Below, piece after piece: positions 36,356-48,299 of a stretch of 64,000 bases of DNA; the first letter of the stretch is position 1, and each line of letters opens with the position of its first letter. Source of the DNA: Hermodice carunculata (Eukaryota; Annelida; Polychaeta; Eunicida; Amphinomidae). The translations under genes were made by a program, and so were the position numbers. The stretch is taken from positions 84,383,989 through 84,447,988 of the forward strand of contig OZ026615.1 of NCBI GenBank assembly GCA_964020975.1, in the 5' to 3' direction. The notes beneath the pieces were generated by a model. That model saw only the letters and a list, made by a program, of their open reading frames with translations. It did not search any database and was not told where the DNA came from.

Positions 36356-36425
36356 ATCGCACACTACATCTAGCACTTAATACCAGCACGCGTGCTGGTA
36401 TTAAGTGCTAGATGCAGTGTGCGAT
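36356..36425. repeat. 70-bp near-perfect palindrome
   Basis: Two 35-bp arms meet without a spacer at 36390/36391 (CAGCACG/CGTGCTG) with one mismatch (36366 against 36415). It lies between the LINE relic and the first base of the 88-bp inverted repeat that opens the satellite-bearing block. Confidence 0.95.
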
Positions 36426-36544
36426 TGCCTGGCCGGCGTTTATCCACCCTGCAATAACAATGCAAAATGTGGCATTCTGGTTTGAAAATGGAAGCCACAT
36501 TCTTCGTTCCCCTCATTTTTTAGGACAACAATTTGACTATAATG

Positions 36545-38456
36545 AAATGTCTATGATTCAAAAGGCATATGGTCGACCTTGTTTTTTTATTTCTTGTATA
36601 TACGAATATCTTGTCAAAATGTCCTAGCTGGCCATAAAAAGTTGCCGATTAACCCTTTTCAAAGTCATTATTGTGCTCAACCTCTTGATTCCCATGGTGC
36701 TTTATAAGCCAAATAATGACTGCTCCCACCATTTTTGCCTGTGCCGATTGACAAGTAGTGGATATACATATATAGTATATGTGAATATTTTGTAATAATG
36801 TGCCAGCCAGCCATAAACAGTTGCCCATCAAAACTTTCCAAACTCCATATAGTGCTGCATCAGGGTAGATCCATGTATTTAGCATGGTCAAAAGTACTTT
36901 CTCAACAAAATGAACAACACAAACACAGAATAATCTTAAGAAAATGTATTAACATATATTTGAAACATAAAGGATGCCTAAATTGATTCGAAATGGGCTT
37001 TCTTTTGGTTGTAAAGGTGCTATTTATGGATGTCTATGTATAATTTAATACAAATCTGCCCTGATCATGGTGGAAGCATCAGTCTGTTACCCGGGCAACA
37101 CAGGAAGTGAGCAGGATCGCAGTTAAATATGAATGTCTCCTCTTCTTACTAGGAAAATAATGACTGCTACGAGCATGTTTGCCTGAGCCGATTGACAAGT
37201 ATTGTATATACATTTATAGTATACATGAATATTTTGTCATAATGGGCTAGCCGGCCATAAACAGATGCCGATTAACCCTTTTCGGACTCATTATTGTACT
37301 CATCCCCCTCATTCTCACAATGCTTAATAATCAAATATTGACTGCTCCTAGCATGTTTGCCTGAGCCAATTGACAAGTAGTGGATATACGTATATCGTAC
37401 GTATGAATATCTTGTTATAATGTGCTGGCCGGCTATAAACAGTTACCGATTAACGCTTTTCAAAGTCATTATTGTACTCAAACTCTTTATTCCCACAGTG
37501 CTTTAAAACCCAAATAATGACTGCTCCCAGGATGTTTGCCTGAGCCGATTGACAAGTAGTGGATATACATATATAGTATATATGAGTATTTTGTAATAAT
37601 GTGCCAACCTGCCATAAACATTTGCCCATTAACCCTTTTCGAGCTCAATATTGTACTCATCCCCCGCATTCCCCAATTCTTACTAGTAAAATACTGACTG
37701 CTCCAAGCATGTTTACCTGCGACGATTGACCATTGCTGTATATACATTTATAGTACTTGAAGATATCTTGTTATAATGTGCCAGCCGGCCGTAAACAGTT
37801 GCCGATTAACCCTTTTTGGACTTATTACAGTACGCATCCCCCTCATGCTCACAAGGCTTGATATTCAAATAATGACTGCTCCGAGCCTGTTTCCCTGAGC
37901 CGATTGACAAGTAGTGGATACACATATATAGTATATATGAATATCTTGTCATGATGAACCAGCCGTACATAAACGATTTCCGATTTAACCCTTTTCGAAC
38001 TCATTTATGTACTCCGCCCCCTCATATTCACAATGCTTACCAATCAAATAATGACTGCTCCCAATATATTGGCAAGTACTGTATATACATTTATAGAATA
38101 TATGAATATCTTGTCATGAAGTGCCAGCCGGCCATCAACAGTTCCTGATTAACCCATTTGGGACGCATTATTGTACCCAACCCCTTCATTCTCACAATGC
38201 TGAATAGTAGAAAAATGACTGCTCCGAGCATGTTTCCCTGAGCTGATTGACAAGTAGTGGACAAACAAATATAGTATATATGAATATCTTGTCATAATGT
38301 GCAAGCCGGCCATAAACAATTGCCGATTAACCCTTTTTGGACTTATTATTGTACGCATCCCCCTCATTCTCACAATGTTTCATAATCAAATAATGACTGC
38401 GCCAAGCATGTTTCCCTGAGCCGATTGACAAGTAGTGGACATACAAATATAGTATA
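36545..38456 (+). repeat. ~178-bp satellite array, left block (+ orientation, about 9 monomers)
   Basis: Monomers are recognised by AATGACTGCTCC, GAGCCGATTGACAAGTA, TATAGTATATATGAATAT, TGCCAGCCGGCCATAAACAG and CGATTAACCCTTTTCG, in that order. GACTGCTCC recurs near 36717, 37157, 37344, 37522, 37699, 37877, 38055, 38219 and 38398, mostly 177-179 bp apart. About 260 bp near 36880-37140 is not monomer. The last monomer is cut at 38456 by the CACTA element. Confidence 0.93.
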
Positions 38457-39314
38457 CACTAAGAGGACAAAAAAGTACTAAATTTTACCTTTCTGTACTG
38501 ACTTGTCCTTTTTTCCTCTTAATTGTACCGACTTGTACTTAACCAACAATGGTCAGTAGAAGCAAGTACTTTCACTTGTACTGAAATGTACTGGAATGTA
38601 CTGAGTCAGTACAAGTAAGAACTTTTCAGACATAATGAGAGCTTGCCTGGGATCATGGTTTCTGTCAGTACAAATGTAGAACAAGTATTAAAGAACAAGC
38701 AGACATACTTCAAAGGTTTGGGTCACAGCAGGGCTCTTTTAATTGACAGGGGGCCCTCAAAATACCCTGTCCTTCCGTAAGAACATATTTATAACAGTTT
38801 ACGAGATTAGCACAAGTACTGGTTGCTTTAAAAAAACTACTTGTGAAAACAACACGCTAAGAAACAACACACGGGTTGTTAGTTGAGGAGCGCATGGTAA
38901 AAATATCTGTAGTTTTAAACGTTAAAATGAATATTTGTTTGGTTATGATTAAGAAAACTCACCTCATAGGTTTAAACATATGTACCTATACAGGATTGTC
39001 CAACATTACTTCTAGATGACTAATAACATGGGTTGTCGAACCGAATATGACAAAGGTGGAAGAGCAAAATCTCAGCTTATCAATCTGATTAATTTCTGCC
39101 ACAGATGAACACGTCCCTGTTTTCATGTATGACATTGCGTAATGAAAGTTTAACATTTCCTATTTTCATATCTGACCCGGATTATTCCGAAATCAAAGTT
39201 TGTAGAAGAATACCTTAGTTTTGAAACAACTTTGCTCGAAAAACAACCTGTATTTATCTTTGAAAAACCAGTAATAAAGGAAGGAAAATTTGTTATTTTA
39301 GGGAGCGTAATCAT

Positions 39315-39358
<44 letters not shown>

Positions 39359-39431
39359 TATTTGTTTGTTTCTTTCTTTTTTCTTTCTTTCAGAGAAAGT
39401 GCTCCACCACCAGGTAAAATTATGAGGTTTC

Positions 39432-39496
<65 letters not shown>

Positions 39497-39501
39497 CACA
39501 T

Positions 39502-39545
<44 letters not shown>
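39315..39545. repeat. (CTTT)n, (CA)n and (TA)n microsatellites
   Basis: CTTT units at 39315-39400, CA at 39436-39517 and TA at 39518-39545, separated by about 35 bp of unique sequence. The CACCACCAGG before the CA tract is the only complex sequence. Confidence 0.93.
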
Positions 39546-39549
<4 letters not shown>

Positions 39550-39605
39550 TACCTAAAAACAAGCTAAATCATGAAATCATACAATGTACTTATTATAAAT
39601 GTGTT

Positions 39606-40080
39606 CAACTTGCAGGTCTTGAGAGTCTATTTAGGAGCAATACATGCATGTGCAGCATGTACATCAAACCAGAAAAATGTGTGGTCTTGGATTTAGTGTC
39701 AATAAAATGTTGAAAATCTTGAAATTTTGGTTTCTGACTAAGATGTGTTTGATGTATGCATTGCAGTCAGTTATAACATAATTGCTGATAATTGAGACAG
39801 TGATTTACATAAGGTTGGTTTCATGACTCCATCCACACCTCATACCACATGGTTTTCATTTTAGTTGACAATGCACAGTGTACTAACCCCTACCATGGAA
39901 GCGCTACAGCACTTCCCTGCCCCCACTAACTGCATTGGCCCCATCAGCAGGTTGTGGCAGCTTTGGACTAGCTCTATATCAACACCAACAATACAACAAC
40001 ACAACCAATGACCCAGTTTACCATTTACACCTCCATGCAATTAACAGTGGTTAACTTGTGTACACAGTGGCCCAAAATGT
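39606..40080 (+). repeat. Repeat family D, copy 1
   Basis: Contains TGTCAATAAAATGTTGAAAA, TGCATTGCAGTCAGTTATAA and GGTTTCATGACTCCATCCAC. These recur at 41755-43480 (same strand) and 44340-44650 (opposite strand). Copy 1 is uninterrupted and serves as the empty-site reference for the Penelope-like insertion in copy 2. Confidence 0.8.
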
Positions 40081-40184
40081 ATGTAGAATACCCGATCCAG
40101 CTCACCATGTAAATTGTCTGCTGTACTGGGCCCAGCTCTGTAGTCACTTCAACAACCAAAACCGGACACGGTTCAGTAGCCACG

Positions 40185-41100
40185 TCCTTAAAATTATGCA
40201 AATTAGGGGCAATCAGAATCATAAAATCTCCATATCTTTCAAACTCTTGCAGATAGACACAAGATTTCAATGTGCATCTGTAAGCTTGTGGTATAATGGA
40301 CAGTGAATGAAAGGTGGAGAGTTTTAAATTATGCAAATTAGGAGCACCGATAAATTTAAAAGTTGAATATGTCCAAAATTTACATGTATTTCACAGAAAC
40401 GCCATTTTCATCTTCAATTTATAGGTTTGAGGCAAAACTGCATCCAGTGAACCATGCGCCAAAGTTGCAGGATTTTAATTTATGCAAATTAGATGTACAT
40501 GAAAAATTTTAATCTTTGAATAGCTTTAAAACTATTATAGATACAGGTCCCATTCCAACTTCAATTTATGGGTTTGTGACATTGACGCATCCAATGAACC
40601 AATATCCAAAATTTAAAATTTTACTTTATGCAAATTAGGTCAACTTAAATATTGAATAACTTCCTACTATTACAGATACAGGTGCCATTCCATCATCAAA
40701 TAACAAGTTGGTGACATAGTTGCATCCAATGAACCATGAACCAAAGTTGCACAATTTTAATGTATGCAAATAAGGTGAAGACACAAAGTTGAAATTGTGA
40801 ATAATTTCAAAACTATTATACATGTAAGTGCTATTCCCTCTTCAATTTGTGGGCTTGTGACATAACCGCAGCCAATGAATCATGAACCAAAGTTGTAGAA
40901 TTTTAATTTATGCAAGTTAGGTGAACATACAAAATTTAAACCTTGTATAGCTTCAAAACTATTATAGATTGTGGTGTCATTCAAACTACAGTTTACAAGT
41001 TTGTGATATGGCCACATCCGATGGACCATGAAAAAAAGTTACAAGTACCATTCTCATTTATGCAAATTAGGTTAATACAGAAAATTTAGATTGTGTTGAA
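40185..41100 (+). repeat. ~145-bp satellite with an ATGCAAAT core, about 6.5 units
   Basis: TTTATGCAAATTAGG recurs near 40195, 40332, 40482, 40627, 40763, 40910 and 41057. Each copy is followed by AAAACTATTATAGAT and CATCCAATGAACCATGA. Spacing is 136-148 bp and unit divergence is considerable, so the array is old. ATGCAAAT is the octamer bound by POU-family proteins; whether that matters here is unknown. Confidence 0.9.
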
Positions 41101-41973
41101 CTATAGCAGTGTTGCATTTCAAACTATTCTCATTTTGAAGGCACCCAGACAGACTTGCTGTGAAGCAAATCTCCTTTTCTAGTTGCTGTTTATTTCATTG
41201 TGGTTTTTACGAAATTGCCCGTCTAGCAGACGTGGGGCCTTTGACTGATTACATGACCGTGGCCCACTGACAGGCCACCAGCTACAGAAATGCCCTGAGA
41301 GTCAGCTAAGCAGGCAACCTTATATAAAGTTACCCGCTGAATAATCTAGTAGTACATAGAACATGCTATTTAAGACCACCCTTCAGCCAGCCAAAAGTGG
41401 TCATATATAACAGGTGGTCTTAAATTACAGATATATTTAGAAAAAGAATTTAGACTGTTGTGCTATCAGAAACGTCACAAGTCACGTGGTCTCTCACAGC
41501 AGTGGTCTTAAGTTGAAGTTCTTCTGTATCTCTGAGATCAGGACTTGCACAGTCTTGGTCCTAATTTAATTTGAGGGAGAGGGTTCACAGGGTGTTCTAA
41601 ATGTTTTAAAGTGCATGGCACTAGCCACAAAGTTGTGGGCACCCAATATTTAACCCAGGTGAGCAACATAAATCATCGCATCGCACCTTGTATTGAGTAC
41701 AAGGCTGAGCAGCCAGCACTGCCCTGGAAGCAGAGAGGAAAGTGTGCCGAGTGCAGGCTTATTTTGAACACCATAGGATACCAGTCTTAATGAGAGTCGG
41801 TTTAAAAGCAATACATGCATGTGACCAAACCAGAACAATGTGTGGTCTTGGATTTTGTGTCAATAAAATGTTGAAAATCTTGAAATCTGGGGTCTCTGAC
41901 CAGGATGTATTTGATGTATGCGTTGCAGTCAGTTACAACATAAGCGCTGATAATTGAGACAGTGATTTACATA

Positions 41974-43186
41974 TTGTGCTTGATATCTGTTTAAGAAATA
42001 TTACATTTTCGCTGCATTCTCTTGACTTAAGTACAAATAATGACTTTCATTCTTTTCTGACTTGCCCTATAATTTAGCAGTTAATATCCAAAGATTATTA
42101 GAAAGTTTGGCTACAATAATTTACAGTTTTTAGACTTGTCGGTTTTGCTACTTAACTTTATCTTTTGGCATCATTCTGTTTTAATGTTCACCTTTCGGAC
42201 ATTTAAGGATTGCTTGTTTTCTGTTAGGTCAAACTCCCAGGGGCTATAGGTAGCAAGCAGCTAATGACGACAGTTACAAGCTTGCCTAATTGTACTCAAA
42301 ATCCTGTTAAGAAAAATTGTTTTGATAACATGTTTTTTGACATAAATGCTAATGACTTTCATTCTTTTCTGACATGCCTAAATGCACATTTACTCAAAAT
42401 TGACAGTATTTTCTTAAATGTCACAAACCTGACACATTAAGTTGATACATTGACTCAGAGTTGGCAGTTAAATAGAGCTTAATTGTTTGGGGGGTAGGTG
42501 TCATCACAGAGTTTGTTTTACATTTCTGGTGCAGGATGTCCATTGTTACAGTCCTTGTTGGGATTTCCCTTGGTTTGTACAGGTGGTCTAGTTGCAACTG
42601 TTTATTTTACTATCACTGGGACTGAATATAAGGCCCCAGCTTGTTTCCACTTCAGTTATACACTGGCGGGTGGTTTAACTAGGATAAACTGTCCAGCCAG
42701 AAAGGGTACATATTGGTTCAGGGGTAAGTCAAATTGTTCTTATCTGAACCTGTACTATACAAATTTAGTAATTATGGTTTGTTTGACAGGGGTTCTTCTT
42801 TCATAACGAAGCTCTGCATTTATAAGCAAAACTTCACGTATTTAGCTAATTCATCATTTGCCACGTTCTTATTTATTCTTTATTATGTGGGTTGTCTTTG
42901 CTGAATATTTAGCTTAGACAAGGAGCCGCTACTCAGAGAGACATGTACGGGTAAAAGGCTCCGAAACATGTTGAGTAGTTACCCGCTGAAGACCCTTTAA
43001 TTTATTTGGGCTGATACAGCCTATGTCAAAATTTTACAGAGGAACGTGTGCAATATAGACAATAGTAATTCCATATGTATACAGGTTAGACAGGGACAGG
43101 TTAGCTTATGGAGAGCAAAGAGTTCGAACTGCGGAATAGGGTATTGACTACTAGGAAGTGGTTCTGGGCAAAAAGACACAAATACA
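41974..43186 (+). mobile_element. Penelope-like element 3' fragment, copy B
   Basis: Comparison with the empty site in family D copy 1 sets the limits, with a likely 3-bp ATA duplication (41971-41973, 43187-43189). The main body (from about 42070) matches copies A and C. Its first ~100 bp repeats a segment that lies inside the body (AATGACTTTCATTCTTTTCT at 42037 and again near 42350). This resembles the partial tandem copies, or pseudo-LTRs, known for Penelope-like elements. The copy is broken, lacks the reverse transcriptase core and is younger than its host repeat. Confidence 0.62.
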
Positions 43187-43345
43187 ATAAGGATGGTTTC
43201 ATGACTCCATCCACACCTCATACCATATGGTTTTCAATTTAGTTGACCATGCACAATATACCACCCCCTACCATGGAGGTATCATACAATACATCCATGC
43301 CCCTACTAGCTGTATTAATTGGCCCACCATCACCTGAAGTTGAGA

Positions 43346-43379
43346 TTGGAGGAATCATCAACGTTAATGATTCCTCCAA
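43346..43379. repeat. Perfect 13-bp-arm hairpin in family D copy 2
   Basis: TTGGAGGAATCAT and its inverse ATGATTCCTCCAA flank an 8-nt loop. Family D copy 1 lacks this block at the matching place near 39935, so it was gained in copy 2. Confidence 0.85.
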
Positions 43380-44339
43380 GAGTTGAGGCAGTTTTTGACA
43401 AGCCCAATTAACACAACAGTAGCCCCTGACCCAATTTACCATTTACACCTCCATGCAATTAACAGTGGTTGGTCTGTTTACTCAGTGGCCCAACTTGTAG
43501 TAAAAGATCACAAGTGGGACTCGGATATATACTGGATAGCCTGTATAGTGAAGGGCAGGAAGGGGTGTGGGATGTCCCAATACACCAATACAGGAAATAA
43601 TTTTGCCATAACAGAGTACAGAAAATAAGAATATTCCAAAATAAATAATGGCCAGTATGAACATTTATGATCAGAAATACAGAAAGGAGAGGGCCTCCAG
43701 TTCCCTACTATGGGAAAAACATTACCCCAGTGTCCTAGTAAGGAAATACCCTTACCCCCCCCAAAGTGGTATGCAACTTTGCCTCTAAAAAGCTGACAGC
43801 ATGCATGACTACCTCTATGCATGCACTTAGAAACTTTACAATGTGTCCATTCGAACTCCCTCTCAGAGTTCTTAGATGTACTTAATGAGTGAGGATATCT
43901 GTCTATCATCACTCTTTCAGTACATCTATAACATTTTTTTTCAACCATGATTGATAATATTTTCTAGAGCTTCAATATGACTAAATTATAGAATTGCTGC
44001 TTGTTTGAATGTGGTTTTTATAAAGGTTAATTACAGTATAGTATTAAGAAGACTAGGAAAGTGTTTGATTAGACCAGGTACACATGCAGTGTGCCAAATA
44101 AACCCAATGTTTTTGGTCCTTCACTGCACTCATCAGAGACTACAGTAATGATTGACCACAGGTTGAGCATAACCAGGATACGTATAATCTATTGTCCAGA
44201 AGTGCATGGAGTTGGAATCTTTCAACTGCACAGTTATGTGGCGCAATCTAAACTGAATGCTGCATTGTGTGCATGCATGCCTTTATATAGGGCCATGTAA
44301 CCTTGCTAGCTGGGGAATATTTAGACATTATGTGGTATT

Positions 44340-44647
44340 GTGACATTGTTTATAAACTTGAGGGGTGGTATACTGTGCATGGTCAACTAAAATGAAAACT
44401 ATGTCGTATAAGGTGTGGATGGAATCATGAAAACAACCTTATGTAAATTACTGTCTCAATTCCAGGTGCTATTATACATATTAACTGTTTTATGTATTGT
44501 ATCTTATGTATTGTGACAAATAGGCCAGTCCTGATCTTTACAGTCAATATAAGAATTACTTACTTACTAACTTAATCATCAGCACTGAGTTGTAACTGAC
44601 CGCAATGCATACATCTAATACTTCCTGGTCAGAGACCAAGATTTACA

Positions 44648-44650
<3 letters not shown>
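44340..44650 (-). repeat. Repeat family D, copy 3 (inverted)
   Basis: Reverse complement of the D core: AAATGAAAACTATG, GTGTGGATGGAATCATGA and CTGACCGCAATGCATACATC. A short retroposon fragment at about 44463-44576 interrupts it. With copies 1 and 2 it makes an inverted arrangement inside the CACTA element. Confidence 0.75.
44463..44576 (+). mobile_element. Short retroposon 3' fragment with TTAC tail inserted in family D copy 3
   Basis: About 110 bp absent from D copies 1 and 2. It ends TACAGTCAATATAAGAATTA followed by CTTACTTACT, the same 3'-tail style as the LINE relic at 36.2 kb. Confidence 0.5.

Positions 44651-44709
<59 letters not shown>
44651..44709. repeat. (TA)n microsatellite
   Basis: Uninterrupted TA run of about 59 bp. 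Confidence 0.95.
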
Positions 44710-44713
<4 letters not shown>

Positions 44714-44714
44714 T

Positions 44715-45480
44715 TAGGATTGCTAGAGACAAGTTCTTGAAATCAGGATCTGCAGTGCAATTGAGATGACTTTATTCCTGATGCATTCATGTGTACAACA
44801 TGGCATAGCTTACATAGAAGTAGACAGCATACCTTTAATGACTGGACAACTCTTGCTGCTCAACTTGAGAAGCCTCAAACTTCAATCCTCCTCTATCAGA
44901 AAATACCAGGCTTTATATAGGATGGATGTGCATTATGACAGGGACACAATGTGTACACACAACTATAACACCACAATAAGAATGCACATTACACAAAGAT
45001 GCACAAATGAGATAACATACAGAGAACACAACATATTAAGTAATAGCAGGTCACGATTAACAAGTTCACAGCACACATCCTTTGTTGTGTAGGTTGGCTT
45101 GTGCTGCACACTGCACATTCACATTTTCCCACACTGTGACTTGTGTGCACACAGCACTATCTACCCTCACATCAGGCACATTTCAAGGGATAACCAGCAC
45201 AAGAGTCACAACACAACCACATCAAAAGAGTGAATGCAATACCATAAATGGCCAAACAAGGATGCCACAGACATGTCACACTTAAACACTCATCAAGAGA
45301 TTTCACACCTCATATGTTTAAGGAAAGACACTGGGTCCCCCATTATGGGTGTCCTGTTACAACCAGAGTATGATACTGCCTGCCACAGACTCTTTCATGG
45401 CGGACTCTTTAACCCCTTGCCTAGCTTAAATTTAAAAGAAAAGAAAATCATGAAATGAACAATTCAACTACCAACTGGTA
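44715..45480. other. CACTA interior without recognised gene
   Basis: A 108-residue plus frame (44766-45092) shows no known motif. The stretch is unique within the window. Confidence 0.35.
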
Positions 45481-45513
45481 CACAACAATATACATATATA
45501 CATCCAGTGTAAG

Positions 45514-45516
<3 letters not shown>

Positions 45517-45574
<58 letters not shown>

Positions 45575-45644
45575 TGGAAACCTCATAATTTTAACTGGCG
45601 TTGAAGCACTTCCACAACATTCTAGTGCATTTGGGCTTGCTGGG

Positions 45645-45735
<91 letters not shown>
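45517..45735. repeat. Two (TA)n microsatellites
   Basis: TA runs at 45517-45572 and 45651-45735 separated by 78 bp of unique sequence. Confidence 0.95.
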
Positions 45736-45738
<3 letters not shown>

Positions 45739-45832
45739 TGTATGTTTGTGGGGGGGTGCACGTAGAGAATGTAGGGGCCTAGGTGGTTATGCCATACTGA
45801 ATTTTCTTATGTGCGGTCCCGAGTGTTAAGTC

Positions 45833-45835
<3 letters not shown>

Positions 45836-45869
<34 letters not shown>

Positions 45870-46082
45870 GCAAGCAAGCAAGAGAGAAAAAGAAAGAAAG
45901 AAAGAAAGAAAAAAAAGAAAGAAAAAAAGAAAAAAGAAAGAAAAGAAAGAAAAGAAAGAAAAGAAAGAAAAGAAAGAAAAGAAAGAAAAGAAAGAAGCTA
46001 GTTTTTACACAAGTAAATTTTATGTTCTTGCTTTGTGCTGTTTTCACTCATTAAAGAAAGAGAAAGAGAGAGAAAGAAAGAC

Positions 46083-46145
<63 letters not shown>

Positions 46146-46146
46146 A
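45836..46146. repeat. (CAAT)n and (AAAG)n microsatellites
   Basis: CAAT units at 45836-45868, AAAG/AAAAG at 45885-45995 and AAAG at 46055-46146. The two AAAG blocks are separated by similar sequences (TTCTTGCTTTGTGCTGTTTTC, TTCGTGCTTTGTGCTGATTT), so the block itself is duplicated. Confidence 0.93.
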
Positions 46147-46531
46147 ACGAGTAAGCTTTCTGTTCGTGCTTTGTGCTGATTTCCCTCCAACAACTGCTGA
46201 ATATGTTCTTACTGAAGGACAGGGTATTTTTAGGGCCCTCTGTCAATCAAAAGAGCCCTGCTGTGAGCCAAACCTTTGAAATATGTCTGCTTTTCTTACG
46301 TGTTCCACATTTGTACTGACAGAAACAATGAGCCCAAGGCAAGCTCTCATTATGTCTGAAAAGTTATTACTTGTACTGACTCAGTATATTCCGGTACATT
46401 TCAGTGCAAGTGAAAGTACTTGCTTCTACTGACTATTTTTGGTTAAGTACAAGTCAGTACAATTAAGAGGAAAAAAGGACAAGCCAGTACGGAAAGGTAG
46501 AATTCAGTACTTTATTGTCCTCTTAGTGATA

Positions 46532-48230
46532 TATGAATATCATGTCATAATGAGCCAGCCGTACACAAACTTTTCCGATTAACCCTTTTCGAACTCATTT
46601 ATTTACTCATCCCCCTCATTCTCACAACGCTTACTAATTAAATAATGACTGCTTCAAATATGTTTGCGTGAGCCGATTGACAGGTACTGTATATACATTT
46701 ATAGTATATATGAATATCTTGTCATGATGTGCCAACCGGCCATTAATATTTTCCGATTGACCCTTTTGGGACTTATTATTGTACCCATCCCCCTCATTCT
46801 CACAATGCTTACTAATCAAATAAGGACTCTTCCCATAATGTTTGTCTGAGCCGATTGAGAAGTACTATATATACATTTATAGTATATATGAATATCTTGT
46901 GATAATGTGCTAGCGGGCCATAAACAGTTGCCGCTTAACCCTTTTGAAAGTCATACTGGTATTCAACTTCTTGATTCCCAGAGTGCTTTATAAGCCAAAT
47001 AATGACTAGTCCCAGCATGTTTGCCTGATCCGATTGACAATTAGTGGATATACATATATGATATATATGAGCATTTTGTAATAATGTGCAAGCCACCCAT
47101 AAACTGCTCCCCATTAACCCTTTTCGAACCCAATATTGCACTCAGCCTCCTCTTTCTCACAATTCTTACTACTAAAATAATGACTGCTCCGAGCATGTTA
47201 GCTTCAGTCGATCGACAAGTACTATATATACATTGAAGTATATATGAATATCTTGTCACAGTCGGCTAGCCAGTCACTAACAGTTGACCATTAACCCTTT
47301 TCAGTCTCATTCTTGCACGTATTCCCCTGAATCTCACAATGCATGCTAATTAAATAATGAATGCTCCCAGTATCCTTGCCTGAGTCGATTGACAGGTACT
47401 GGGCATACGTGTATGGCATGAATAGTTATCTTGTCATGATGTGCTAGCCAGCCAAAAATAGTTGCCGATCAATCCTTTTCAGTGTCATTATTGTACTCAA
47501 CCTCATGATATCCACAGTGCTTCATAAGCCAAACAATGACTGCTACCACTATGTTTCCCGGACCTGATTGACAAATACTGTAAATTCATATAGAGTATAT
47601 ATGAATATTTTGTCATAATGTGCCAGCCGGCCATAAACAGTTGCCCATTAAACCTTTCTGACGCAACGTTGTACTCAGCCCCCTCATTCTCACAATTCTT
47701 ACCAGTAAAATCGTGACTGCTCCGAGCTTGTTTGCCAGAGCCGAATGACAAGTACTGTATATACATTTTTAGTATATATCAATATCTTGTCATAAGGTGC
47801 AAGCCGGCCACAAACACTTGCCGATTAACCCCTTTTCTGAGACATCATGGTAATAAGCACCCTCATTGTCACAATGCTCAATAATCAAATAATGACTGCT
47901 CCAGCATGTATGACAATTACTGGATATGCATTTATAATATATGTAAATATCTTGTTATATGTACCAGCGGGCAAGAACAAGTTAATGATTTACCCTTTTC
48001 AAACTTAGTATTGCTCTCATCACCCTCATTGTTGGTAATGGGTATAAATATATAGAACATAAAAATAATCTGGTAATAATATGCCAGCCGGCTATAAACA
48101 GTTGCCGATTAACCCTTTTTAGAGTCATTATTGTAGTCAGCCTTTTGATTCCCATGGTGCTTTATAAACCAAATAATGACTGCTCCCACCATGTTTGCTT
48201 GAGCCGATTGGCAAGTAGTGGATATACATA
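46532..48230 (+). repeat. ~178-bp satellite array, right block in + orientation (about 9 monomers)
   Basis: Continues the monomer interrupted at 38456. GACTGCTCC-like starts fall near 46645, 46826, 47004, 47181, 47366, 47537, 47715, 47894 and 48178. Divergence between monomers is higher than in the left block in places. Confidence 0.92.
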
Positions 48231-48299
48231 TGTTTTTTTTGAATATTTTTCTTTTGCAACTGTTTATAGTCGGCTGACGTAATATTGAAGATATTCATA

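Larger units (their letters stand above)
41755..43480 (+). repeat. Repeat family D, copy 2, split by a Penelope-like insertion
   Basis: Family D sequence runs 41755-41973 and resumes at 43187. In copy 1 the same two points are adjacent (GTGATTTACATAAGGTTGG). After the insertion it follows copy 1 to about 43480, except for an extra 34-bp hairpin at 43346-43379. Confidence 0.8.
38457..46528. mobile_element. CACTA (EnSpm/CMC)-type transposon, non-autonomous, 8072 bp
   Basis: The element starts CACTAAGAGGAC and ends GTCCTCTTAGTG, with inverted repeats of about 330 bp (38457-38789 and 46200-46528) that are roughly 90 percent identical by eye. ATA at 38454-38456 and 46529-46531 is a 3-bp target duplication; joining the flanks restores a normal satellite monomer. 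CACTA ends with a 3-bp duplication define the EnSpm/CACTA group. Both ends are packed with direct and inverted TGTACT/AGTACA motifs, like the subterminal transposase-binding repeats of that group. No transposase frame is present. The interior holds microsatellites, a 145-bp satellite and three copies of repeat family D. Confidence 0.85.

Noticed and set aside
36412-36627. 71-residue frame at the left terminus of the satellite-bearing block
   Set aside because: Runs through the palindrome and inverted terminus into a satellite monomer; mirrored non-coding sequence at the right end lacks the frame.
43508-43948. 146-residue minus-strand frame inside the CACTA element
   Set aside because: No recognisable motif, overlaps family D sequence, and has no splice or promoter context.
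44714-45361. Possible solo LTR (TGTTAGGA ... TCCTGTTACA)
   Set aside because: Only very short, imperfect end complementarity, no matching flank duplication and no second copy in the window; too weak to call.
45811-46179. Lysine/arginine/glutamate-rich 122-residue frame
   Set aside because: Translation of CAAT and AAAG microsatellites; no complex protein sequence.
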